Source: QHCE01 sp041743105 | GTDB lineage: Bacteria > Actinomycetota > Actinomycetes > Mycobacteriales > QHCE01 | Length of the DNA stretch: 43,392 nt | NCBI GenBank assembly: GCA_041743105.1 | Contig: JBGTNI010000016.1 | Coordinates: forward strand, 1 to 43,392 | Direction: 5' to 3' | Part shown: positions 1-6,852 of the stretch, piece by piece | How positions within the stretch are numbered: position 1 is the stretch's first letter | Layout: the number at the start of each line of letters is the position of its first letter | Position numbers and translations under genes: made by a program | The notes under the pieces: model-generated | What the model saw: only the letters and a program-made list of their open reading frames with translations | What the model was told of the DNA's origin: nothing | Databases searched by the model: none

Positions 1-20
1 TGCTGCCCAGCTGGGCAGCA
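1..20. repeat. Perfect 20-bp palindrome at the window edge
   Basis: TGCTGCCCAG is followed directly by its exact reverse complement, with no spacer, and then by a run of C. It lies 35 bp beyond the stop codon of the leftward small secreted protein gene. It could be a terminator stem for that gene or for a gene to the left, or a binding site for a dimeric protein. There is no T-tract on either side within view, so a classical intrinsic terminator is not supported. Confidence 0.6.
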
Positions 21-55
21 CCCCCCACAGTCGGTTATCTGGCACTGTTTACTAT

Positions 56-469
56 CTACCGGGGATAGTGGCAGTCGAAGTCCTGTTTTCCCGGCTGATT
101 TGTCGGTACCTTGCAGGTACTATTTCTCCACTGCGGATCGATCTGGGGAACGTACCACTTAATCGTTGGTGGACCGTACACTTCGGTCGTCCTCCAGAAG
201 TATTTTGTCTCACCTTTTTTGGTGACCGGGCAGTGTGGGCCCGCTTGAAACTCCACATCTTTCAGGTACGTACCGTTTTGGTTCTCTCCACTGACTAGAG
301 CTGTTCCACTGTGCGGGGCACACAACCTGATCACCTGACCGTTGTGATCAAGTGACTGTGGGTGGGGGGCAGTGGATTCAGCGTTGGCGGTCGCGGCCAA
401 CGCCACTGAGCCAGCCGCGATAAGAGCTACTACGGCGCCCACCGCGATCTTTTTGAAACCGGAAAACAT
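56..469 (-). CDS. Small secreted protein of unknown function
   Basis: A 137-residue protein with a clear Sec signal peptide: charged N-terminus with two Lys, a hydrophobic stretch at about residues 8-26, and an ANA|ES-type cleavage site near residue 30. The mature part of about 107 residues holds four cysteines (C50, C80, C119, C133), which could form two disulfides outside the membrane. No lipobox is seen, so it should be released rather than lipid-anchored. The ATG is preceded by AGGGAGA at good spacing, which supports this start. I do not recognise a family. It stands alone: the next gene upstream on this strand is not close. Confidence 0.72.
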   Translation of the reverse strand: MFSGFKKIAVGAVVALIAAGSVALAATANAESTAPHPQSLDHNGQVIRLCAPHSGTALVSGENQNGTYLKDVEFQAGPHCPVTKKGETKYFWRTTEVYGPPTIKWYVPQIDPQWRNSTCKVPTNQPGKQDFDCHYPR

Positions 470-657
470 ACAATCTCCCTATCGAGACATAAAAAACTCA
501 AACAGTACGAAGCAGCCATATTGTACGTGAACACGTGGAAATTACCACTTTCCGAGGTCAAAAGTAGCAGCCGAGCCAGAGTCGCGAAGGCAAAACCGAA
601 ACTTTGGCACCTCATGATTTCAATCACATACCCGTTTAGGCTGGTAGATGGCCTGAC

Positions 658-864
658 GTGGGCTCGATGTAGAGGTCGGTTTTGTCGTAGGCGTGGAGCT
701 ACATCGCCAACTCACCCGACTACAAGGCCAGATCACCCGGCATGTCGCGGCACCACGCGGTGGCCTGGGCAGACGGCGGACCCACAAGCCTCGACAACCT
801 ACGACTCCTCCGCCGCATTCACCACCTACGCGCCCACGACGAACACCGAGAGCGAAGCCCGTAG
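658..864 (+). pseudogene. Relic of a 13E12-type (DUF222) HNH endonuclease
   Basis: An open frame from 691 to the TAG at 862 has no start codon and is closed by a TAG at 688. It reads RHHAVAWADGGPTSLDNL followed by LRLLRRIHHLRAHDE, the typical C-terminal HNH signature of DUF222/13E12 proteins (HH, GGPT, DNL, HH-x-x-H). Only about 55 residues of an expected 400 or more remain. Immediately upstream is TTTGTCGTAGGC, also found at about 12011, where it resembles the leader of such elements, so this may be an internally deleted copy in which leader and 3' end have been joined. The rest of the 470-969 gap shows no other gene. Confidence 0.7.
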
Positions 865-969
865 TCGAACCGCGCGAGCTGGCCGTCGCAGGACAGGTTC
901 ATGGCTGACCTGAGACGCTCCAGCAGCGCGAAGGCATGTGCGGCAGCTACTATCCCCACGGGGAGGCGC

Positions 970-2148
970 ATGCACAGTACTAACTATCAGCTCAGTCGAA
1001 TGTGGGACCAGCCCGTAGACCATGGGCGACCAGCGGTGACCACGGTGGCCGACCATTGGGTGGTGAGTGCGCAAGACTTGATACGCGCGGTACTCGCCGA
1101 TCCAGCCACATTTCGTCCTGACAACGCGCTCGACGCGGTCACCCCGATGTCGGCGGCCACGCTGCGGCTGCTAGCCGATCATGGATTTCGACTCCCCGCC
1201 ACGCTTGCTAACAACGGCACTTCATCGCACCCGGCGCTACGTGCGCTGGTCACCGAAGCGCTGCATCCGACAAGAGTGGAAGAGCACCGGGGGTGGCTCA
1301 TTGGAGTACTGCGCCGCCGCCTGACGCGGCTAATGGGGAGTCTACGGGCGGGGCATTCAGTCGACCTGCATTCGGCCATCTCCCACGACCTACCACTGGT
1401 AACACTCGCTCGATTGATGGCCCTGCCAACCGACACCGTAAGTGCCGTCAAGGAATTCTCCGCGGGTGCGTTAGAACTGTTTTGGGCTCCGCTCGACGCC
1501 GCTCGTCAACATCGCCTGGCCGAACTGGTCGGTGCGTACCATGCTCGGTTACGCCACTTCGTCCGTACCGCACCCCCAGGCATGCTGCCGCTTCGCGATG
1601 CTGCGTACGCACAGGGATTCTCCGAAGATGAGGTGATCGCCGCACTGTTCTTTCTGCTTGTTGCCGGGCAAGAGACCACATCGCAGTTCCTTACGTTGCT
1701 GATGTATCGGCTGACATCGGAGACCACGATCCTGGACGGATTGGTCAACGGCGCGATCGGCGTGCCTGAGGTGGTAGAAGAAGGGTTACGGCTGGAGTCA
1801 CCGGTCATCACCTGGCGCCGGGTAACCACGCGAGAGGTTCAGCTAGGAAGCGCGCGGCTACCCCGCGGAGCGCAGGTACTGCTCTGGTTGGCCCATGCAG
1901 GTCGCGATAGCGCGATGGTTGCCGAACCGGATCGGTTCGTGCCCGGCCAACGAGGTTCCCGACGCCACCTTGCTTTCGGCGCCGGCGCCCATCGCTGTGC
2001 GGGAGCACAACTAGCTCGGATGGAGGCGCAGGTCGTCGTGGCCGAGCTGGCCCCGCTGCTACGCCACTGCCGCGTCGTTCGCGTGCCGTGGTGCCCGGAT
2101 AATTTGTCGTTTCGCATGCCGGATGCGTTCATCGTGGAGCTGTGTTAG
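970..2148 (+). CDS. Cytochrome P450
   Basis: A 392-residue soluble P450 monooxygenase. The heme-binding loop is FGAGAHRCAGAQLARME, the K-helix ExxR is EEGLR, and the I-helix oxygen-binding motif is AGQETTS. All three are intact, so the enzyme should be active. No membrane anchor or fused reductase is present, so separate ferredoxin and reductase partners are needed, and none is encoded nearby. I chose the ATG at 970 because GGGAGG stands just before it and because the 23 residues upstream look unrelated to P450s. It converges on bioD and overlaps its 3' end by 90 bp. Bacillus BioI, a P450 in biotin precursor formation, comes to mind, but there is no operon link here and the substrate is unknown. 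Confidence 0.9.
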   Translation: MHSTNYQLSRMWDQPVDHGRPAVTTVADHWVVSAQDLIRAVLADPATFRPDNALDAVTPMSAATLRLLADHGFRLPATLANNGTSSHPALRALVTEALHPTRVEEHRGWLIGVLRRRLTRLMGSLRAGHSVDLHSAISHDLPLVTLARLMALPTDTVSAVKEFSAGALELFWAPLDAARQHRLAELVGAYHARLRHFVRTAPPGMLPLRDAAYAQGFSEDEVIAALFFLLVAGQETTSQFLTLLMYRLTSETTILDGLVNGAIGVPEVVEEGLRLESPVITWRRVTTREVQLGSARLPRGAQVLLWLAHAGRDSAMVAEPDRFVPGQRGSRRHLAFGAGAHRCAGAQLARMEAQVVVAELAPLLRHCRVVRVPWCPDNLSFRMPDAFIVELC

Positions 2149-2907
2149 GACGTTTTCCCTGAAAACGTCCAAGTCGAATGTGCCGTGCAGCATCGGCGCA
2201 AGCCAACTGGGCGCAGCGTGGCGAAACCGAGCCGGAGTAAGGGCGCCGGCTCGTTCGGGAACAATGCCCGCGATAGCAGCGCCCGCAACCTGGCTGACAG
2301 TTCCATGAGCGCCTGGAGTGGCGCTGCCGGTCGAGCCCGCCAAATCCGTCAGGTTGGTGCGGTGTACCAGCGCGGGAGTTCTCGGCCACGCGCCAAGTAC
2401 CACGACCGTGGGGTAACCGGCGAGCGCCTCCACGGTGAGGGCGATGTGGTTGAGGGTGCCCAGGCCCGCCCGCCCCACCACCACCGATGGCATGTCGCAC
2501 CGCACCGCGAGGTCCCGTACCGTCCAACCATCCGCGCCCATCGGCACGAGTAAACCGCCCGCACCCTCGACCAAGACTAGATCGTGATCGGCGGCGAGCT
2601 TGCGTACCGCGGCTCTCACCGGCTCCAAGGGCAGCGGGAGCTTTCCGGCGACTCGTGCCGCCGCTAGCGGGGCGAGCGGCTCAGCGTACCGGGCAAGTGT
2701 CCGAGTCGTCAGGGCAGGAAAGTGAGCGGACGCCGCGAGTGCGGCGATGGTCGCCGTATCGTCATCGCGACCGGTCTGAGCCGGCTTGAGTATTGCTACC
2801 CGCAATCCAGCCCGTTGTGCGGCGGCGGCTATCGCGGCAACGACGATCGTCTTGCCAACGCCGGTATCGGTTCCAGTGATCAGGATCGGCCCAAGCCAAC
2901 CTGTCAT
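2059..2907 (-). CDS. bioD: ATP-dependent dethiobiotin synthetase
   Basis: Closes the ureido ring of 7,8-diaminopelargonate with CO2 and ATP to give dethiobiotin, the third of four late steps of biotin synthesis, in the cytosol. The P-loop GTDTGVGKT lies at about residues 12-20, followed by KPAQTG and VEGAGGLLVP, all diagnostic. At 282 residues it is longer than usual (about 225-240). The extra length is a loose Gly/Ser/Thr/Ala-rich stretch around residues 190-210 and a C-terminal tail of about 30 residues, all of which lies antisense to the P450 3' end. The start has AGAGGTG at good spacing. It is 13 bp downstream of bioF, as the last gene of bioA-bioF-bioD. Confidence 0.95.
   Translation of the reverse strand: MTGWLGPILITGTDTGVGKTIVVAAIAAAAQRAGLRVAILKPAQTGRDDDTATIAALAASAHFPALTTRTLARYAEPLAPLAAARVAGKLPLPLEPVRAAVRKLAADHDLVLVEGAGGLLVPMGADGWTVRDLAVRCDMPSVVVGRAGLGTLNHIALTVEALAGYPTVVVLGAWPRTPALVHRTNLTDLAGSTGSATPGAHGTVSQVAGAAIAGIVPERAGALTPARFRHAAPSWLAPMLHGTFDLDVFRENVLTQLHDERIRHAKRQIIRAPRHANDAAVA
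2148..2170 (+). terminator. Hairpin at the P450 stop codon, inside bioD
   Basis: A perfect 9-bp stem, GGACGTTTT and AAAACGTCC, with the 5-nt loop CCCTG. It begins with the last base of the P450 stop codon. There is no T-tract, so it could be a factor-dependent or bidirectional terminator between the convergent P450 and bioD genes, or chance. On the minus strand it falls within the bioD reading frame (the FREN part of the C-terminal region). Confidence 0.45.
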
Positions 2908-2920
2908 GACGGCACCTCTG

Positions 2921-4138
2921 TCATGAGACCGCCACTTGCTGTCGTGCGGTATCCGGCGCAGTCGCTACCACCACATCGAGCGCTCGGGCAAAATCTGCCT
3001 CGGGTAGGCCAGCGTTGACGGTGAGCCGCAACCGCGACTGTCTGTCCGGAGTAGACGGTGGTCGAAAACACCCAACACCGATGCCCCGCTCGCGGCAGGC
3101 AGCAGCCCATGCGGTGGCGCAGGCAGCGCTTGGCGCGAGCACTGAAAGTACGCCACCCGCCGGATCGGCTACCCGCAACCCACCGGCGCGCAGCACCGTG
3201 GCGGCAAGCTCAGCCCGCTGCGCCACTGTGACGCGGAGCTGCTCTGAGCTCCGCATTATACGCAACGCGGCCCGAACGCCAGCCGCGACCGCGGGTGGAA
3301 GTGCGGTGTCGAAGATGAAGGGACGGCTGGTGTCAATGAGGTGCTGAATTAGCTGCGCACCGCCTGCTACTAAGCCTCCCGCCCCGCCCAGCGCCTTAGA
3401 CAGCGTGGCGGTGACCACGATGTCTAGTTCACCTGCTAGACCGGCGGCGGCCACCACTCCGCCGCCTGCCGGTCCGAGTACGCCCACAGCGTGCGCCTCG
3501 TCTACGAGAAGTAGTGCCCCATGACGCCGGCAGATCGCGTGAAGCTCCGCCACGGGCGCGAGATCGCCGTCTACTGAGTACACAGATTCGATCGCCACCA
3601 CTGCGCGTCGTCGCCAATGAGTTTGGAGCAGCTCAGCCAGTGCGGCGGGATCTGAGTGCGGGGTTATCACTGTCTCCGTCTGAGCTAGTCGAGCCGCGTC
3701 GATCAAAGACGCGTGGGCGTGCGCGTCGAGTACCAACAGGGCACGAGCACTGACGAGCCCGGCTATCGTGCCGAGGTTTGCGAGATAGCCCGATGAATAC
3801 ACCAACGCTGCCGGAGTGTGTAACGCCTCGGCCAGTTCATGCTCAAGCGCCGCATGCTCGGTCGTGGAGCCCCGTACCAACCGGGACCCCGTAGCCCCCA
3901 AGCCATAGTCGCGCAGTGCCGCCGCGGCGGCATCGAGCACTTCCGGATGCTGAGACAGCCCGAGGTAGTCATTGCCAGCCAGGTCGCAGAGCTGGTCGTC
4001 GGCGTCACGGGCCACGAGTGTGCGGCGCAGGCCCGCCGCGCGACGTAGCTCGGCACGGCGCTCCAAGGTGGATAACCACGCTTCCGAGCGCGAGTCGCGG
4101 CCAGCTACCTCCTCGTTCGCGATGTTTCTCCCGTTCAC
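2921..4138 (-). CDS. bioF: 8-amino-7-oxononanoate synthase
   Basis: PLP enzyme that condenses pimeloyl-ACP (or -CoA) with L-alanine to 8-amino-7-oxononanoate, the first committed ring-assembly step. It is 405 residues and fold-type I. Visible motifs are GNDYLGLS near the N-terminus, GATGSRLVRG, DEAHAVGVLG (PLP-binding Asp/His) and the Schiff-base lysine in TLSKALGGAGG. The start is a GTG whose bases overlap the bioA stop (GTGA), implying translational coupling. A longer frame reaches further upstream but only within bioA, and that part resembles no BioF. It sits between bioA and bioD in one operon. Confidence 0.95.
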   Translation of the reverse strand: MNGRNIANEEVAGRDSRSEAWLSTLERRAELRRAAGLRRTLVARDADDQLCDLAGNDYLGLSQHPEVLDAAAAALRDYGLGATGSRLVRGSTTEHAALEHELAEALHTPAALVYSSGYLANLGTIAGLVSARALLVLDAHAHASLIDAARLAQTETVITPHSDPAALAELLQTHWRRRAVVAIESVYSVDGDLAPVAELHAICRRHGALLLVDEAHAVGVLGPAGGGVVAAAGLAGELDIVVTATLSKALGGAGGLVAGGAQLIQHLIDTSRPFIFDTALPPAVAAGVRAALRIMRSSEQLRVTVAQRAELAATVLRAGGLRVADPAGGVLSVLAPSAACATAWAAACRERGIGVGCFRPPSTPDRQSRLRLTVNAGLPEADFARALDVVVATAPDTARQQVAVS

Positions 4139-5550
4139 CGAGGACCGCCCCTTCCCGTGGTCACGTCGTCGATCGCGGCGATGACGGTGCTCGCCAACAG
4201 CTCGGTCTCGGCGTCGGCTAGCGTCAACGGCGGCATCAACACCACCACATCGCCAAGTGGCCGCAGCAGCACGCCGCGCGCCTGAGCGGCCCGACATACC
4301 GCGAAGCCGGTGCGCTCGGTCACGCCTCGAAGCTCAATGCCGATCATGGTGCCCAGCCGGCGCACCTCCACCACATCGGGATGAGAGTTCAGCGGGTCGA
4401 GGAGGGCACCGAGGCGCTCGCCGAGCTTGGCCGCCTGTCCCACCAGGCCGCGCGCGGCCGCCAAACGCAGGTTCGCTAGCGCCGCCGCGCAGCTCATCGG
4501 GTTCGCCGTGTAGGTGTGACCATGGAAGAAGGTGCGGTTCGCAGGTGGCGCCCCCAGGAAAGCGTCGTAGACCGCTTGGGTCGCCAACACAGCCGATAGT
4601 GGTAGGTAGCCACCGGTGATCCCTTTGCCGCACACCAGCAGGTCGGGGACGATTCCGGCATGTTCGCACGCCCACATGCGGCCAGTACGGCCGATGCCGG
4701 TTGCCACCTCGTCGCAGATAAGCAGTGTGCCGTGCTCATCTGCCAGACGACGGCATGCGCGCAGATACGTCGGGTCGTAGGTCAGCATCCCAGCCGCGCC
4801 CTGCACCATCGGCTCCACGATGATCGCGCAGATCTGAGCTCCATACTCGGCCATGACCTCGGACAGTTCCTCGATCGCCTCGGCCGCGCGGGCCGCTGGT
4901 GATTGTCCGGGCGCGCGAACTCCAGGTGAGCCGAGAGTGAGCGCACGGAGCAAGATCGGCCGGTAGGTCGCGTGGAACAGCTCGATGCCGCCAACGCTCA
5001 CCGCGCCTAGGGTGTCTCCGTGATATGCCTGCGACAGGTGGACGAATAAGGGTCGGTCTTCCTTCTGGCCAGCGCGATGTCGATCAACATTGTGTTGCGC
5101 ACCGTATTGATAGGCCATCTTCAGGGCCGCTTCCACCGCGGAGGAGCCGTCACCCGCGTAGAAGACTTTCGTTAGCCTCGGTGCAGCCAGCTCTGTCCTC
5201 ACATCCCGTGGTGCGATGGAGAGCAGGTGTTCGGCCAGCTCAATGCCCGGGGCGTGGGTGGCACCCAAAAACGTCGAGTGATCTAGCTTCCCGAGCTGTT
5301 CACTGATGGCGGTGTCGATTTCAGGCACCCGATGGCCGAATGTGGTGACCCACAAAGACGAAACGCCATCGAGGTATCGCCGACCGTCCACATCGAACAG
5401 CCACGGACCTTCGGCTCGATCGATCACGAGCGGCTCATCGTCGAGCCAACTCGCGTGTTGGGTGAATGGATGCCAGACCGCCGCGGCATCACGGGAACGC
5501 CATGTGTCGCTGCGCAGTCGAGTGTCGCTGACTCGCTGACTACTCGTCAT
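4135..5550 (-). CDS. bioA: Adenosylmethionine-8-amino-7-oxononanoate aminotransferase
   Basis: Class III PLP aminotransferase that converts 8-amino-7-oxononanoate to 7,8-diaminopelargonate with SAM as amino donor. It is 471 residues. N-terminal WHPFTQHA is the BioA hallmark; GDGSSAVEAALKMA binds the cofactor phosphate, ICDEVATG carries the PLP-pairing Asp, and GKGITGGYLPLSA holds the Schiff-base Lys. The ATG at 5550 is preceded by GGAAGG. Longer frames run into the bioB region and have no BioA similarity. It is the first gene of the leftward bio operon, divergent from bioB across 49 bp. Confidence 0.95.
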   Translation of the reverse strand: MTSSQRVSDTRLRSDTWRSRDAAAVWHPFTQHASWLDDEPLVIDRAEGPWLFDVDGRRYLDGVSSLWVTTFGHRVPEIDTAISEQLGKLDHSTFLGATHAPGIELAEHLLSIAPRDVRTELAAPRLTKVFYAGDGSSAVEAALKMAYQYGAQHNVDRHRAGQKEDRPLFVHLSQAYHGDTLGAVSVGGIELFHATYRPILLRALTLGSPGVRAPGQSPAARAAEAIEELSEVMAEYGAQICAIIVEPMVQGAAGMLTYDPTYLRACRRLADEHGTLLICDEVATGIGRTGRMWACEHAGIVPDLLVCGKGITGGYLPLSAVLATQAVYDAFLGAPPANRTFFHGHTYTANPMSCAAALANLRLAAARGLVGQAAKLGERLGALLDPLNSHPDVVEVRRLGTMIGIELRGVTERTGFAVCRAAQARGVLLRPLGDVVVLMPPLTLADAETELLASTVIAAIDDVTTGRGGPR

Positions 5551-5599
5551 AATGCCTTCCGGGTGAGTCGGCTCTAACGGGTCTTTGTAGGTTAGGCCC
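5551..5599. promoter_or_regulatory. Shared bioA/bioB divergent promoter and candidate operator
   Basis: Only 49 bp separate bioA and bioB. Rightward, TAGGTT (5588-5593) stands 6 nt before the bioB ATG, the spacing expected for a leaderless -10 box. Leftward, TAACCT (5589-5594 on the other strand) could be the bioA -10, giving a short leader with GGAAGG. The two boxes overlap almost completely. CTAAC at 5574-5578 and GTTAG at 5591-5595 form an inverted repeat with a 12-nt spacer across this spot, a plausible repressor site. It does not match the TGAAC-type BioQ palindrome that I know of, so the regulator is unknown. Confidence 0.5.
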
Positions 5600-6595
5600 A
5601 TGTCACAGACCATCGAACATGCCCGCCGTACCGTGCTAGAGCATGGCCAGAGCCTGCCAGAGGCAGACATCGTCGAACTACTGAGCATCCCCGACGAACA
5701 ACTGCCGGAGGCTTTGCAGTTAGCTCATGAGGTCCGAATGCGGTGGTGCGGACCTGACGTTGAGGTAGAAGGCATTGCCTCGATCGCGACCGGCGGTTGC
5801 CCGGAAGATTGCCACTTCTGCTCACAGTCTGGGCTCTTCTCCTCTCCGGTTCGGTCGGTCCGACTGGATATCCCGACGCTGGTGGAAGCGGCGCGACAAA
5901 CCGCGGCCAGCGGGGCAACGGAATTTTGTATCGTCGCTGCGTTGCGAGGGCCAGACGAGAAAATGATGAGTCAACTTCGTGCGGGGATTGCCGCAATCCG
6001 GGCCGAAGTCGAGATCAACATCGCGGCGAGTCTGGGAATCCTGACTCCAGCCCAGGTAGATGAGCTCATTGACATGGGTGTGCACCGGTACAATCACAAC
6101 CTCGAGACTGCGCGTTCTTTCTTCGGCAATGTCGTCACCACTCATACCTGGGAAGAGCGCTGGGACACGTTATCCCTGGTACGCGCCTCAGTCATGGAGG
6201 TGTGTTGTGGCGGCATCCTCGGCATGGGGGAGACGATTGAGCAGCGTGCTGAGTTCGCGGTCCAACTCGCGGAGTTAGATCCCCATGAAGTGCCGCTGAA
6301 CTTCCTTAACCCTCGCCCCGGTACCCCGCTGGCCGACCAACCACCACTGTCGGCCGCGGACGCGCTGCGAGCGATCGCCGCGTTTCGACTGGCGATGCCA
6401 CGCACGATCTTGCGCTTAGCCGGAGGACGAGAGCTAACACTCGGCGATCTCGGCACCCGCGACGGGCTACTCGGCGGGATCAACGCCATCATCGTGGGTA
6501 ACTACCTCACGACGCTGGGGCGACCAGCAGTGACCGACATAGAGCTGCTGGGCGAGCTGAAAATGCCGATTAAAGCCTTGAGCGCCACACTATGA
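5600..6595 (+). CDS. bioB: Biotin synthase (radical SAM)
   Basis: Radical-SAM enzyme that inserts sulfur into dethiobiotin to form biotin. It is 331 residues, normal for the family. The [4Fe-4S]/SAM motif is C67-x3-C71-x2-C74 within GGCPEDCHFCSQSG; YNHNLET and the C-terminal GGRE and NAIIVGNYLTT segments are typical of BioB. The ATG has no convincing ribosome site but has a TANNNT box 6 nt upstream, so the mRNA is probably leaderless. Its stop overlaps the start of bsaP (ATGA). It is divergent from bioA. Confidence 0.97.
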   Translation: MSQTIEHARRTVLEHGQSLPEADIVELLSIPDEQLPEALQLAHEVRMRWCGPDVEVEGIASIATGGCPEDCHFCSQSGLFSSPVRSVRLDIPTLVEAARQTAASGATEFCIVAALRGPDEKMMSQLRAGIAAIRAEVEINIAASLGILTPAQVDELIDMGVHRYNHNLETARSFFGNVVTTHTWEERWDTLSLVRASVMEVCCGGILGMGETIEQRAEFAVQLAELDPHEVPLNFLNPRPGTPLADQPPLSAADALRAIAAFRLAMPRTILRLAGGRELTLGDLGTRDGLLGGINAIIVGNYLTTLGRPAVTDIELLGELKMPIKALSATL

Positions 6596-6810
6596 GTAAG
6601 CAATGGTGCGAACGATGCGGTAAGCCTATTGCCGAGAACAGCGAGGATGGCCATACCTACTGCGACCATGGCTGTGAAGCTGCCCAAGCACTCGAACCGC
6701 CGCGCTACTGCCGCTGGTGTGGGCGCCGGATGAAAGTCCAGGTGTTGCCAGATGACTGGCGCGCCCATTGCGTCGAGCACGGTAGTCGAAAGAGTGTGCC
6801 GAGTGCGTAG
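6592..6810 (+). CDS. bsaP: Biotin synthase auxiliary protein (BsaP-like)
   Basis: A 72-residue Cys-rich protein with C6-x2-C9, C24-x3-C28, C40-x2-C43 and C60, plus several His, consistent with binding iron-sulfur clusters or zinc. It is coupled to bioB by an ATGA overlap. In mycobacteria the small protein encoded right behind bioB (Rv1590 in M. tuberculosis) has been described as an auxiliary protein needed by this type of biotin synthase; position, size and the Cys pairs here match it. My assignment rests on that context and motif pattern, not on an alignment. The coding frame converges on the YyaL-type gene 42 bp away. Confidence 0.82.
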   Translation: MSKQWCERCGKPIAENSEDGHTYCDHGCEAAQALEPPRYCRWCGRRMKVQVLPDDWRAHCVEHGSRKSVPSA

Positions 6811-6852
6811 CAGCTTGAGTAGCGGCGAGTCGGTCGCGGCTCGTTTGCTGGG

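Noticed and set aside
521..913. A 130-codon plus-strand ORF before the P450
   Set aside because: Its frame differs from the one that carries the recognisable HNH signature, it is Arg/Thr-rich without family features, and it runs into the P450 start region. I read it as an out-of-frame shadow of the HNH relic.
5551..5599. A BioQ or BirA operator between bioA and bioB
   Set aside because: The inverted repeat present (CTAAC-N12-GTTAG) does not match the BioQ or BirA sites that I know, so I report only an unnamed candidate operator.
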